In this document: positions 7,801 to 16,277 of the stretch, piece after piece
Numbering within the stretch: the first letter of the stretch is position 1
Layout of the letters: each line of letters begins with the position of its first letter
Origin: a virus
Direction: 5' to 3' (one strand)
Virus record (IMG/VR): IMGVR_UViG_3300036846_000637
Coordinates: 1 to 33,735 of that record
Length of the DNA stretch: 33,735 nt
The notes under the pieces: model-generated
What the model was told of the DNA's origin: nothing
Seen by the model: only the letters and a program-made list of their open reading frames with translations
The model's database searches: none
Made by a program: the position numbers and the translations under genes

Positions 7801-9839
7801 TGGATAATCCGCTTCCCGGCCTCTACTCGTGGTTCGCAGGTCCCGACACGACAGGGCCGTCCAATCGTGATGCGATGGAGGCGCGGCGCAGGATCGCGCT
7901 GAACTTGATGGTCGCCAACGCCAGGAAGGGCTATCCAAAGACGCTCGGCGAGGGCCTGACCGCGATCGGCGACGCCATCGGCGAGCGCGGCATCATGAAC
8001 CAGCTGGCACAGCAGGAGAACGCCTATCAGGGAGCGATCAATGCCGAGGCCGCGAAATCCATTCCGGCCGAGGCGCGCACTGCGCCGGACACCAGCGTCG
8101 TGCCGGAGCGAAAGACGTCCTCTTATGCTCCGGTTGACGACACGGTAGAGGAGGAGCCTGCCGTTCGGGCGATCGATAATGCCGTCGTATCGCCGGTGCG
8201 GGCGCCGGCGCCCCCGCCCAACGCGCCGATCCAGATGACCAAGGACAATAAGGTTTCCGGCAATCTCACGGCCCCGATCGTGCCACCCGACGATCAACCT
8301 GATGATCTCGTCAATCCGAACCCGGTGACAGGCGTGCCGCTGCCGATGGCGCGTCCATCAGGGGCACCGGCCGCCCCGGCGCCGTCACTGTCGCCGGCGG
8401 AACTATTGCGCAACAGCGCGCTGCAACACTTGCAAGGCGGCAGCGTGCAGGTGCCGCAGGGCGTGCCAGTACCGCCGTCGTTGCAGCCGGTGCCGCAGGA
8501 GGTGCCAGCACCGCCGTCGTTGCAGCCGGGGCCGCAGCTAGGACCTCGGTCTGAAGATACGACGACGTCCCCGGATGATCTGCGCAACAGGATAACCGCG
8601 CTTGCGATGCTGACGGGCCGGGGGGTGCCGCAACAAAACCCTATTCTGGCTGGGTCAATCCCAGCCTCCCTCCAACCGGCTACCCCAGCTACCAGCCCGT
8701 CGATTGGTATCCCACCTCCTGACCAGCGGCTCGCGCTGACGAGCTACGCGCCCGGCAGCGGCACCGTCTCCGACATCCAGCCGGCGCCGCCGCTGCCGTC
8801 GCAGTTGCGCCCTGCACCGCAGCAGGTCGCGCAAGCTACTAAGTTGCCGCAGCCTTCGACAGAACCCATGGCGCCAGCGCCGCTCGCCCAGCTGCCGCCG
8901 CGTGTCGAGCCGCGCCTGCCAGATCCGAAAAATATTCCAATGACCGATGACGAGAAGCGCGGCTGGAACATTCGCGCCCGCGGCATGGCGATGGGCGATC
9001 CCAACATCCAGGCGATGGGCGATGCGCTGGTCAAACAAGGTCAGCAACAGCACGATCAATTGTACAACGCGATGATGCAAAAATATCAGGACGATAAGCA
9101 GTCCTACGACCAGTATAAGGCTGCCGAGGAGACGTGGCGGCGCGGCGGAGGCCCGGCGGAGGCCGATATTCTGGCGCGCACCGGCGGTGTGCCGGGATCG
9201 GTATTCTTCCCGCGCATGGATCTCCGCAAGAGCGAGATCGACAAGACCGTGCAGGCGCAAGACGCGCAGCGAATAGCGCGCGATGCGATCCGTTCCGGGG
9301 TCATCACCGGCTATGGCGCCGACTTCAAGCTGGCCGCGGCCAAGTTTGCCAATTTTGCGCTCAAAAACCAGATGAGCGGCGATCTCGCGACCAACACCGA
9401 AACCTTGAAGGCGATGCTTACCTCGGGCCTGTCGCAGGCGATCCATGCCGTCAACGGCAGCGGGCAAAACGTTTCCGATAGAGACGTCAAAGTGGCAATG
9501 GGAATGACCGGCACTCCCGAGCAGCAGAAGGCCACCATTCTCAACATCATGGACCGGGCGTCGGCGATCAATAACGCCAGCGTCAATCAATATGAAGGCG
9601 ATGTCGAACGCTTCCTCAGCGGTCACCTCCAGGAAGGAACCTACCGTACCAACGCGCGTCCGGTGGCGCCGGACGATCACCTCAAGACGCTGCTCGACAG
9701 CCAGAAAAGCGATCCCCAGCAGGCAGCGTCCATACGCGCGTATTTCGATCGCACCTACGGGCCGGGCTCGGCCGATTTAGAAATTTCACGCGCTGCGCGG
9801 GCCGAGCGCGCCCGGCAGCGGCAGCAGAACGCGAGGTGA
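7797..9839 (+). CDS. Large internal/ejection-type virion protein
   Basis: A 680-residue protein starting MMDNPLPGLYSWFAGPDT; either ATG (7797 or 7800) could be used. Residues 25-90 form an amphipathic region (LGEGLTAIGDAIGERGIMNQL). Residues about 130-380 are a Pro-rich disordered linker with a 13-residue tandem duplication (VPQ.VP.PPSLQP). The C-terminal 300 residues are helical, charged and well ordered (MTDDEKRGWNIRARGMAMGDPNIQAM, then DRDVKVAMGMTGTPEQQ and NQYEGDVERFL). Size, position before the fibre gene and architecture fit the ejected proteins of short-tailed phages, but no family motif proves it. Confidence 0.72.
   Translation: MMDNPLPGLYSWFAGPDTTGPSNRDAMEARRRIALNLMVANARKGYPKTLGEGLTAIGDAIGERGIMNQLAQQENAYQGAINAEAAKSIPAEARTAPDTSVVPERKTSSYAPVDDTVEEEPAVRAIDNAVVSPVRAPAPPPNAPIQMTKDNKVSGNLTAPIVPPDDQPDDLVNPNPVTGVPLPMARPSGAPAAPAPSLSPAELLRNSALQHLQGGSVQVPQGVPVPPSLQPVPQEVPAPPSLQPGPQLGPRSEDTTTSPDDLRNRITALAMLTGRGVPQQNPILAGSIPASLQPATPATSPSIGIPPPDQRLALTSYAPGSGTVSDIQPAPPLPSQLRPAPQQVAQATKLPQPSTEPMAPAPLAQLPPRVEPRLPDPKNIPMTDDEKRGWNIRARGMAMGDPNIQAMGDALVKQGQQQHDQLYNAMMQKYQDDKQSYDQYKAAEETWRRGGGPAEADILARTGGVPGSVFFPRMDLRKSEIDKTVQAQDAQRIARDAIRSGVITGYGADFKLAAAKFANFALKNQMSGDLATNTETLKAMLTSGLSQAIHAVNGSGQNVSDRDVKVAMGMTGTPEQQKATILNIMDRASAINNASVNQYEGDVERFLSGHLQEGTYRTNARPVAPDDHLKTLLDSQKSDPQQAASIRAYFDRTYGPGSADLEISRAARAERARQRQQNAR
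8451..8528 (+). repeat. 39-bp coding tandem duplication
   Basis: Two adjacent 39-bp units (8451-8489 and 8490-8528) differ at only a few positions and encode VPQ(G/E)VP(V/A)PPSLQP in the proline-rich linker of the ejection-type protein. This looks like a recent slippage or unequal-recombination event. Confidence 0.85.
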
Positions 9840-9843
9840 GCCC

Positions 9844-11454
9844 ATGGCCAAGGGCGACAATCCGTTCGATCCGACTGATGAAGGGCCGTATGTGCCGCCG
9901 ACGCGCATGCCTGGGCCTCCGCAGCCCCCGGTGTCGGGTAACCCCTTTGATCCGGCGCCGGTCGATTATCCGGCGCCAGCAACCCTGGCCGGCAACGTGG
10001 CCGACGTTCTCAAGCCAGCCTCCAATGTATTTTCGGTAGGGATGCGCGACCGGCTCGGCGGCGCCTATCGCTGGGCGACCGGAGAGGCGCCAAGCTACGG
10101 TGCAGGCGTCGAGCAGGAGCTCGCGGACACCGCAGCGCGGCGCGAGCGCAGTCCCTACCTTTCAGTCGCTGGCGACATCGCCGGCGGCACCGCGCAGGCC
10201 TTCGTCCCCGGCATCGGCGCGGTGGGGCGCAACATATCGCTGGCGCTCGGTGGCGCCGGAACGGGCATTCGTCCAGCGCTTGCACGTATAGCCGGCTATG
10301 GCGTCGAGGGCGGCGCGCTTGGCGCGGCCCAGGCGGCCGGGCAGACCTACACTGGGAACCCGCAGGACTACGCCCGCAACGCTATGGTCGGGGGCGTGCT
10401 CGGCAGCGCGCTGGGCGCGCCATTTGGCGTGTCTGCCGATGTTGCGCCGCGCTCGCTGGCCGTCGTCCCTAATTCTACGGAGTTGAAACAGTCGGCCAGG
10501 GATAGTTATACTGCAACCCACAACATTCCTATCGCCTACGATGCCAATCATTACGGGAATTTTCTCGATGCCGCGCAACAGTACATCGCGACCCCAGGAC
10601 CTAATCGGCAACCCACGAACGTATACAAATCCCCGACCGTCTTTGGCAGCCTCGATAATGCTCGACAAGATCTGCAGGGAAACACCCTTGTCACTCCGTT
10701 CACCATCGACACCCTCAGACAGCAACTTACCGGCGTCAACGAGCCCGGCGCGGGGAATATTCGCAACTTGCTTGATGCGTATATGGCGCATCCTGCGGGG
10801 CAGGTCAGAGGCACCGATGCCAATCGGGCAGAGGTCACAAGGCTACTCGGCGACGCCCGCGGCGACTACCGCGCCGGCAAGCGCACCCAGACCATCGAAG
10901 AGGCTAATCAGTACGCGGCCGACAGCGCCGCGGTTGCCGACTCCGGGCTCAACGTCGCGAACACCTACGGTCAAAAACTAAAAAATCTGCTCAATCCACG
11001 CAGCGCCGAAGGGCGCTGGTATACGCCCGAGGAAAAGCAGGACATCCGCAGCACGGCGCGGCGCGACACCTTCGCCAATGTCGGGCGTGCCGCCGGCAAC
11101 CTCTTGGGCGGCGGCCTCGGGGCCTACGGCGGCATGTTGGGAGTCAGTGGCGCCCATGCCGCCTTCATGACCGGCGACGTCAAGCCGCTCGTTGCCGGTG
11201 TCGCCGCCCCGGCGCTCGGTTACGCGATCAAGAATGCCAGCAATCGCGCCATGGCCAACGAGGCCAACGCGCTCGCGGATCGCATGGCGATGAACTCGCC
11301 GCTGTATCGCGAGCGCGTCGCCAACGCGCCCACGGTAGCTGGGCCGGGCCTCAGCAACACCAAGGAAGCCGTACGCAACGCCGCGACGATCGAGCTGCTC
11401 AACCAGGCGAGATTGCGCGGCGGCATGGCGCCCTACGCAGAGGATCGGCAGTAA
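9844..11454 (+). CDS. Large Gly/Ala-rich protein, probable membrane-penetrating ejection protein
   Basis: A 536-residue protein starting MAKGDNPFDPTDEGPYVPP, with GAGGTGAG just before the ATG. A repeated NPFDP motif lies at the N-terminus. Residues about 110-200 hold several Gly/Ala-rich weakly hydrophobic stretches (VAGDIAGGTAQAFVPGIGAVG, LARIAGYGVEGGALGAAQAAG, NAMVGGVLGSALGAPFGV). Residues about 415-465 hold another set (AAGNLLGGGLGAYGGMLGVSG). These glycine-zipper-like segments are typical of phage DNA-ejection proteins that insert into the envelope. The rest is soluble and helical. No lysozyme or protease motif was seen. It ends 41 bases before the fibre gene. Confidence 0.75.
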   Translation: MAKGDNPFDPTDEGPYVPPTRMPGPPQPPVSGNPFDPAPVDYPAPATLAGNVADVLKPASNVFSVGMRDRLGGAYRWATGEAPSYGAGVEQELADTAARRERSPYLSVAGDIAGGTAQAFVPGIGAVGRNISLALGGAGTGIRPALARIAGYGVEGGALGAAQAAGQTYTGNPQDYARNAMVGGVLGSALGAPFGVSADVAPRSLAVVPNSTELKQSARDSYTATHNIPIAYDANHYGNFLDAAQQYIATPGPNRQPTNVYKSPTVFGSLDNARQDLQGNTLVTPFTIDTLRQQLTGVNEPGAGNIRNLLDAYMAHPAGQVRGTDANRAEVTRLLGDARGDYRAGKRTQTIEEANQYAADSAAVADSGLNVANTYGQKLKNLLNPRSAEGRWYTPEEKQDIRSTARRDTFANVGRAAGNLLGGGLGAYGGMLGVSGAHAAFMTGDVKPLVAGVAAPALGYAIKNASNRAMANEANALADRMAMNSPLYRERVANAPTVAGPGLSNTKEAVRNAATIELLNQARLRGGMAPYAEDRQ

Positions 11455-11495
11455 TGAGCCTCAATCAAAGGGCGATAAAGTAATAGGAGGCAACC

Positions 11496-12968
11496 TTGCC
11501 GCGAGACGGTTCAAACATCTATCACCGGCCGCCAGGCACCGATGCGGTCACCGACACGACCATCGAGAGCACGAAATACAACGCCAACGTCGCCGACGTC
11601 GAGCAGGACCTCAACACGCCGCGGCCGATCGTGGCCGGCGGCACGGGGGCCACAACTGGCCCTGCCGCGCTGATCGCACTGGGCGGCGAACAGGCCAAGC
11701 AGGTCATCACCAATTTCGACAGCGCGACATTCGTGCCGGGCTCGTTCTATGCGGCAGCGGGCGCTACCAGCGCGCCGGTCGCGGGTCATGCCTTCGCGGG
11801 CATCGCCTACTACGCCGATGCCACCAACATGGTCATTCAGGCTCGCGACATCACCGACCCCGCGCACCTGGTCTACACTCGCATCATGAGCGGCGGCGTT
11901 TGGGGCACCTTCGGCACCGAGGGCTACGTGCAGAAGGCCGGCGACACCATGACTGGGCCGCTGACGGTCAACGGCGTGATTACCGGCACCACCAATGTCT
12001 TGAGCGACGGTTATTACGTGTCGACAATAACACCGACGACCGGCAGCTACTATTTCGGTAACAGCGGCACCAAATATCTAAGTTACGACGGTACCAATTT
12101 TACGCTGAACGGCGGCACTCTCAATGTCGGTAACGTCGATAGCAGCGGTTACTACGTGTCGTCGATTACACCGACGACCGGCAGCTACTATTTCGGCAGC
12201 AGCGGCACCAAGTACCTGAATTACGATGGCACGAATTTTAACTTTCTCGGCGCCGGGCTCACTGTCAGCGGCACGATTACCGGCAATGCTAATATCTTAA
12301 GCAACGGTTATTACGTGTCAGTGATAACACCGACGACCGGCACCTATTACTTCGGCAACACCAGCACCAAGTATCTGAACTATGACGGCACCAAGTTTAA
12401 TCTCGTTGGCGGGCAATTTTATGCCACGGCTCCCGGTGTGCACGGCTTTGGAGACGATGCGACCAATACTCAAGTAGCGATTAAAGGAGGCAATAGCGGC
12501 GGTGTGTTCTCGGTGCAAAGCGCGGGAGCGATTGTATCTGCTGTTGGCAATGAATTGGGAATTGTGGGGACCGGCAGCTTTAGCAAAACGACTTTATACT
12601 CATCCACCAATGCCTTCAGATTTTATGGTCTCTCCGCCGGGACCATGACGACAGATGCTGCCGGCAATGTGGTGATCAGCTCCGATGAGAGGCTAAAGAA
12701 CATCGAGGGGTTCTTTATGCGTGGGCTCGCCGATCTCAAAAACATCAAGCCGATCTTGTACAAATGGACCGACAAGAGTGGCTACGACACCGAAGCTGTT
12801 TATGCCGGTGTTTCGGCGCAGAATGTGCAGGCATCCATTCCGGAAGCGATCGGGCAGAACAGTGACGGCTTATTATCGATCTCTGATTGTCCGCTCATTG
12901 CAGCGCTAATCAATGCGGTTAACGAGCTTGCAGTCAAGGTCATGGCGCTGGAAGCGATGCGGCGATGA
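11496..12968 (+). CDS. Tail fibre protein with triple repeat and C-terminal S74 domain
   Basis: A 490-residue protein. The start is TTG at 11496, placed by an excellent AGGAGG (11485-11490) five bases upstream; the first residues read MPRDGSNIYHRPPGTDAVTDTTIESTKYN, a common fibre N-terminus. GGTGATT and KAGDTMTGPLTVNG (fibre repeat motif) follow. Three repeats of GYYVS.ITPTTG.YYFG...TKYL.YDGT.F start near residues 172, 218 and 270. The C-terminal 95 residues start SSDERLKNIEGF (395-) and include YKWTDKSGYDTEAVYAGVSAQNVQASIPEAI, a Peptidase_S74 chaperone domain expected to trimerise the fibre and perhaps cleave itself. It probably recognises the host surface. The stop is at 12966-12968. Confidence 0.9.
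   Translation: MPRDGSNIYHRPPGTDAVTDTTIESTKYNANVADVEQDLNTPRPIVAGGTGATTGPAALIALGGEQAKQVITNFDSATFVPGSFYAAAGATSAPVAGHAFAGIAYYADATNMVIQARDITDPAHLVYTRIMSGGVWGTFGTEGYVQKAGDTMTGPLTVNGVITGTTNVLSDGYYVSTITPTTGSYYFGNSGTKYLSYDGTNFTLNGGTLNVGNVDSSGYYVSSITPTTGSYYFGSSGTKYLNYDGTNFNFLGAGLTVSGTITGNANILSNGYYVSVITPTTGTYYFGNTSTKYLNYDGTKFNLVGGQFYATAPGVHGFGDDATNTQVAIKGGNSGGVFSVQSAGAIVSAVGNELGIVGTGSFSKTTLYSSTNAFRFYGLSAGTMTTDAAGNVVISSDERLKNIEGFFMRGLADLKNIKPILYKWTDKSGYDTEAVYAGVSAQNVQASIPEAIGQNSDGLLSISDCPLIAALINAVNELAVKVMALEAMRR
12006..12413 (+). repeat. Three tail-fibre coding repeats
   Basis: Units starting at about 12006, 12144 and 12300 encode GYYVS-ITPTTG-YYFG-TKYL-YDGT. The stretch around acaccgacgaccggca is identical at DNA level in all three, so unequal recombination could change fibre length. 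Confidence 0.85.
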
Positions 12969-13005
12969 TGAAGCGGGAGCCAATGTGTGGGGGTTGCTCA
13001 TCGTA

Positions 13006-13227
13006 ATGCTACTGGATGGACGCGAGGCGCATGTGAACCCGCGCCAGATCGTCAGCATCACCGACGCCAAGGACGCCGACGATGTGGGTAAGCATTACAC
13101 CGAAAAGGTCAAGTGCGTGGTCTCGATGACGGACGGGAAAATGTTCACCACCGCTGAGGACTGCGACGACATCGAGAAGCGACTGCACGAGATGGTCGAA
13201 CAACGCATCAAGGAATTACGACAATGA
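13006..13227 (+). CDS. Small conserved-looking acidic protein before the endolysin
   Basis: A 73-residue protein from ATG 13006 (MLLDGREAHVNPRQIVSITDAKDADD...). Upstream alternatives are GTG 12985, which has GGGAG five bases before it and adds VWGLLIV. The sequence reads as a compact alpha/beta protein with a strand (IVSITD), a strand (KCVVSMTDGKMFTT) and a C-terminal helix (CDDIEKRLHEMVEQRIKELRQ). The stop overlaps the amidase start (ATGA at 13224), so it is probably co-translated with the lysis genes. I do not recognise the family. Confidence 0.6.
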   Translation: MLLDGREAHVNPRQIVSITDAKDADDVGKHYTEKVKCVVSMTDGKMFTTAEDCDDIEKRLHEMVEQRIKELRQ

Positions 13228-14183
13228 GCAGCATCGTGATCTCCTCTGGCCACGGCAAGTACGTGCGCGGCGCAAGTGGCATCCTCGACGAGGTGGACGA
13301 GGCGCGGAAGGTGGTCGATCTGGTCGCCGCCGAACTGCGCGCGCGGGACGTGGACGTGAAGGTGTTTCACGACGACACCAGCACCAGCCAGGATGAAAAC
13401 CTCAACACCATCGTGAACTACCACAATGCACAGGTGCGCGACCTCGATGTGTCGGTGCACTTCAACGCCTATGAGCAGGTCTCAAAGCCGATGGGCACGG
13501 AGGTGCTGTATGTGACGCAGGCGGGGCTCGCCAGTGATGTCTGCGTTGCCATCTGCGATGCAAGTCAGCTGATCAATCGAGGAGCCAAGAAGCGCGATCT
13601 GTTCTTTCTCAACAACACCGAGATGCCAGCGATCCTGATCGAGGTATGCTTCGTCGACAGCGAGGCCGATGCACGCCTGTATGAAATGAACTTCGGCCCG
13701 ATCTGCGCCAGCATTGCGAATGTGCTGGGCGGGACTGAGGGCCTCTCGCCACCGGAGCCGGACGTGGCGTTCCGGGTCACCGGCAGGGTGTCGCAGTTCG
13801 GCGGACCCGACGATACCGGCGTGGCGCCGGACGAGGGGCTGGCCTTCATGGACGAGGTCGAGGATGCGCCGCAGCTGTTTCTGCCATTCCAGCCGGAAGG
13901 TACCACCGGGCTCGCGCGCCGGCTCAACCCCTACATTCACTACATCGCCTGCCGCTGGGACTACGACGAGACGCCGCGGTCGATGCTGCAGGAGAATGTC
14001 GCGCTGGTCCGCGCCACCGGCACCGGCATCGAACTGACAGCGTTCCCGGCCGATTGGGGCCCGCATGAGGACACCGGCCGCGTCGCCGACGTCAGTCCCG
14101 GGCTGATGGCCGATCTTGGCATCGAGACCGACGACGAGGTCGAGGTCATCTTTCCATACGCGGAGATCAGAAAAGTCGCATAA
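13224..14183 (+). CDS. Endolysin: N-acetylmuramoyl-L-alanine amidase with C-terminal barrel-like domain
   Basis: A 319-residue protein. Residues 1-170 form an Amidase_3 domain that cuts the bond between N-acetylmuramic acid and the peptide stem of peptidoglycan. The zinc and catalytic positions are visible: H10 in SSGHG, E26 in LDEVDEAR, H79 in SVHFNA and E140 in LIEVCFVDS. No signal peptide is present, so it needs the holin-like protein encoded next. Residues about 181-319 form a separate domain (FRVTGRVSQFGGPDDTGVAP, IACRWDY, AFPADWGPHEDTGRVADVSPGLMADLGI, DEVEVIFP) that looks like a double-psi beta-barrel of the RlpA/expansin type, probably for wall binding or a second activity. The amidase call is strong; the barrel assignment is moderate. 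Confidence 0.9.
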   Translation: MSSIVISSGHGKYVRGASGILDEVDEARKVVDLVAAELRARDVDVKVFHDDTSTSQDENLNTIVNYHNAQVRDLDVSVHFNAYEQVSKPMGTEVLYVTQAGLASDVCVAICDASQLINRGAKKRDLFFLNNTEMPAILIEVCFVDSEADARLYEMNFGPICASIANVLGGTEGLSPPEPDVAFRVTGRVSQFGGPDDTGVAPDEGLAFMDEVEDAPQLFLPFQPEGTTGLARRLNPYIHYIACRWDYDETPRSMLQENVALVRATGTGIELTAFPADWGPHEDTGRVADVSPGLMADLGIETDDEVEVIFPYAEIRKVA

Positions 14184-14192
14184 GGGAGAACC

Positions 14193-14441
14193 ATGATGTG
14201 CTTCTCGCTCGCCTGGCTCGAGCAGGTCATCGTCTGGCTGATCATCATTGCCGCGATCATTGCCGTGATCAAACTCTTGGTCCCGCTGCTTACCAGCCTG
14301 ACCGGCATGCCGATCATCGGACAGATCCTGATGATCATCCTGTGGACCATCGTCGCCATCGCGATCGTCATCATTATTTTCGGGCTGCTCTCTTGCTTGC
14401 TTGGAGGGAGCGGCACGCTCGGGTTTCCCCGGATCAAATAG
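14193..14441 (+). CDS. Holin-like small membrane protein
   Basis: An 82-residue protein starting MMCFSLAWLEQVIVWLIIIAA, with AAGGGAG eight bases before the ATG. It has two hydrophobic segments, residues about 9-34 and 43-70, separated by a short LTSLTGMPIIG loop, and a short basic tail (FPRIK). Position directly after the endolysin and the two-segment topology fit a class II-like holin that permeabilises the inner membrane. The function is inferred from context; the membrane nature is plain in the sequence. Confidence 0.65.
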   Translation: MMCFSLAWLEQVIVWLIIIAAIIAVIKLLVPLLTSLTGMPIIGQILMIILWTIVAIAIVIIIFGLLSCLLGGSGTLGFPRIK

Positions 14442-14475
14442 CCAGATCGAGGATCTGCCGCCCTACCCGCCGGCT

Positions 14476-14496
14476 CCCCCGGACATTTGCCGGGGG
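14476..14496 (+). terminator. Hairpin between convergent lysis genes and gcrA block
   Basis: CCCCCGG, a 7-base loop ACATTTG, and CCGGGGG form a perfect 7-bp GC stem 34 bases after the holin-like stop and just before the stop of the leftward gene. No U-tract follows on the plus strand. Its place between convergent genes suggests a bidirectional terminator. Confidence 0.6.
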
Positions 14497-14502
14497 TGCT
14501 GA

Positions 14503-14679
14503 TTATCGGCGATAACGCTGGCGATCATCGCGCGGCGGCGGATGTTGTGCCTCGACGAACGCTTGCAATTCGTTTGAGAGCGCGGACAAAACTCGCCGCT
14601 CGATAGAAGCCGGCGTCGGCTGCGTTGGCGTCAGGTGCTCGAACGGGTTCGGCAGGAACAGGCGATCGCGCTCGGTCAT
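14503..14679 (-). CDS. Small protein overlapping the 3' part of gcrA
   Basis: A 58-residue reading frame, MTERDRLFLPNPFEHLTP ... VLSALSNELQAFVEAQ ... RQRYRR, with AGGAAAA about six bases before its ATG. It overlaps the last 155 bases of the gcrA frame in another phase. Its sequence looks more protein-like than the gcrA frame over the same bases, which after the last GcrA-like residue turns into a basic, low-complexity string. It is therefore probably a real gene, with the gcrA extension being either a genuine overlap or the result of a frameshift. Function unknown. Confidence 0.5.
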   Translation of the reverse strand: MTERDRLFLPNPFEHLTPTQPTPASIERRVLSALSNELQAFVEAQHPPPRDDRQRYRR

Positions 14680-15112
14680 GGTGGTTTTCCTTTTCCTCTT
14701 TGCGGTGCGCCAGGCGGGCATGCACCGGACAATAGGGCGGTTTAGAGCCCTCCGGCACGAAGGCGCCGCAGAAAAAGAAATCGGCCTCGCGCGGGTCGCC
14801 GATCGGCCATTTGCAATTGTTGCATCCCAACTCCGTCACCTGGCAAGGGCAACGGATCGCGACATTGCGCGGCTCGCGGCGCTGGCGCAGGGGCTTGGGA
14901 GGCGGCCTGATGGTGATCTTGCGATCGGGGACCGCGCGCGGCGCTGGCGTTCGCGCCTCGATTTTCAAGACGTGACCCTTTGCCCGCAGGCGGTAGATTT
15001 TCCCCACGACCGCGTTGCGGCTGACATGCAGCTGTCGGCCGATTTCGGTGGCGGATTGGGTCGACCAAAGCACGGTGAGCAGATCGATATTGTCCGGCGT
15101 CCAATAAGGCAT
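14525..15112 (-). CDS. gcrA: GcrA-family cell-cycle transcription regulator
   Basis: The frame encodes 195 residues. The N-terminus (YWTPDNIDLLTVLWSTQSATEIG, then LHVSRNAVVGKIYRL, residues 3-42) is the GcrA DNA-binding helix-turn-helix. Residues about 97-134 hold the conserved C-terminal block CNNCKWPIGDP, FFFCGAF and PYCPVHARLA. In Alphaproteobacteria GcrA binds sigma-70 holoenzyme and activates cell-cycle promoters, many at GANTC sites methylated by CcrM. A phage copy could redirect host transcription or phage genes. Similarity to GcrA stops near residue 138; the last 55 or so residues overlap the small ORF in another phase. The gene diverges from the recombination operon across a 232-base AT-richer region. 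Confidence 0.88.
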   Translation of the reverse strand: MPYWTPDNIDLLTVLWSTQSATEIGRQLHVSRNAVVGKIYRLRAKGHVLKIEARTPAPRAVPDRKITIRPPPKPLRQRREPRNVAIRCPCQVTELGCNNCKWPIGDPREADFFFCGAFVPEGSKPPYCPVHARLAHRKEEKENHHDRARSPVPAEPVRAPDANAADAGFYRAASFVRALKRIASVRRGTTSAAAR

Positions 15113-15344
15113 TTGCGTTTCCCCGTCATTTTCTGGTTTCCCTTTGTGGTTTGCGGCGGTTTTTTGCCTCTCGCCCTGTTCCTCTCACCCTCCTTTCACA
15201 AAATGTTACTTGGTAGATTTTTTCGCTTGCCAAAATAAAACGAACGCCATCCCATAAGAACGCTCGAACGAAATGCGCGGCATAAATTCGAGTGAACTCA
15301 CCGAAAGACAATTCACGAAATGTGTCACCGCAAAAGGTGCTCGC
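15113..15344. promoter_or_regulatory. Divergent promoter region between gcrA and the exonuclease gene
   Basis: This is the 232-base gap between leftward gcrA and the rightward YqaJ-type gene. It is clearly richer in A/T than the flanks, especially 15196-15240 (cacaaaatgttacttggtagattttttcgc ... ccaaaataaaacg when read in parts), and contains short repeated words (CGAAATG at about 15270 and 15318). No perfect promoter hexamer pair or GANTC site was found. The presence of promoters is inferred from orientation and base composition. Confidence 0.45.
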
Positions 15345-16277
15345 ATGACAGTTTCAATTGTGCCTGTCGTCAATGACGAGCAATGGCACGCGCTGCGCAA
15401 GGTGGTAGTGGGCGCGTCGGAGGCCGCGGCGCTGCTCGGCGAGCACGAGTATCTGACCTACTACGCGCTCTGGGCGCGCAAGGCCGGCAAGCTGCCGCCG
15501 GAGGTGGGCAACGCGGCGATGGAGCGCGGGCGCCGGCTCGAGCCTGTTGCCGTCGACGTGATCCGCGATCGCTTTCCTGACATGGAGGTCAGAAATCCGC
15601 GCGCGCATTATTCGGATCCCGATTGCGGGCTCGGCGCGACGCCGGACCTGATCGGCAGCGATGACCGCGGCGAGGGCATCATCCAGATCAAGTCAGTCGC
15701 GCCTTCGATCTTTCGCCAGATCTGGCTCGGCGAAACCGACGCGCCGAGGCCGCCGAACTGGATCGTGATCCAGGCGCTGCTCGAGGCGCATTTGACTGGT
15801 GGCAAGTGGGCCAAGGTGGCGGCGCTGGTAGTCGACCACGAGATCGACCTGCACTTGATCGAGGTTCCGCTGCATGCCGGCATCATCGACGCGCTGAAGA
15901 AAGAGGCGATCGTGTTCTGGGAACTCGTCACTTCGGGGCGCGAGCCGGATCCTGATTTCAAACGCGATGCCGAGCTGGTCCGCGCGGTGCTCAAGCAGGA
16001 CGACGGCAGCGAAATCGATCTTTCCGACAAAAATGAATTGCCCGGCCTGATCGCCTCGCTCGAGGCCGCGCAGACGCTTGCCAAGCAATACGAGGGTGAG
16101 ATCAAGGCGATCAATGCCCAGCTTCTGCACGAACTCGGCCACGCCACGTTGGCGCGTTTCAAGGGCGGCTATATCTCCGCCAAGACCATCAACCGCGCGT
16201 CGTATGAAGTGAAGGCGACGAGCTACCGGCAACTGCGGGTGGTGAAGAAGGACGTGCCGAGGGAAAAGACCTCATGA
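15345..16277 (+). CDS. YqaJ-type viral recombinase (alkaline exonuclease)
   Basis: A 310-residue protein from ATG 15345, preceded by AAAGGTG. An earlier in-frame ATG at 15273 would add 24 residues lacking family similarity. Motifs of the lambda-exonuclease/YqaJ nuclease fold are visible: GASEAAALLG (23-32), ERGRRLEP (60-67), GATPDLIG (97-104, with the metal-binding Asp) and IQIKS (113-117, with the catalytic Gln/Lys type residues). A helix-rich C-terminus follows. It should degrade one strand of linear DNA from ends to load the RecT annealase encoded next (ATGA overlap), forming a phage recombination pair. Confidence 0.88.
   Translation: MTVSIVPVVNDEQWHALRKVVVGASEAAALLGEHEYLTYYALWARKAGKLPPEVGNAAMERGRRLEPVAVDVIRDRFPDMEVRNPRAHYSDPDCGLGATPDLIGSDDRGEGIIQIKSVAPSIFRQIWLGETDAPRPPNWIVIQALLEAHLTGGKWAKVAALVVDHEIDLHLIEVPLHAGIIDALKKEAIVFWELVTSGREPDPDFKRDAELVRAVLKQDDGSEIDLSDKNELPGLIASLEAAQTLAKQYEGEIKAINAQLLHELGHATLARFKGGYISAKTINRASYEVKATSYRQLRVVKKDVPREKTS

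Noticed and set aside
11454-11483. Nine-residue ORF (ATG overlapping the stop at 11454)
   Set aside because: Too short and not conserved as far as I can see; may be a coupling leader for the TTG-started fibre gene but nothing proves it.
12965-13006. 13-residue ORF MMKREPMCGGCSS between fibre and the 13006 gene
   Set aside because: Its ATGA and TAATG junctions would form a coupling chain, which is interesting, but the peptide is tiny and unsupported.
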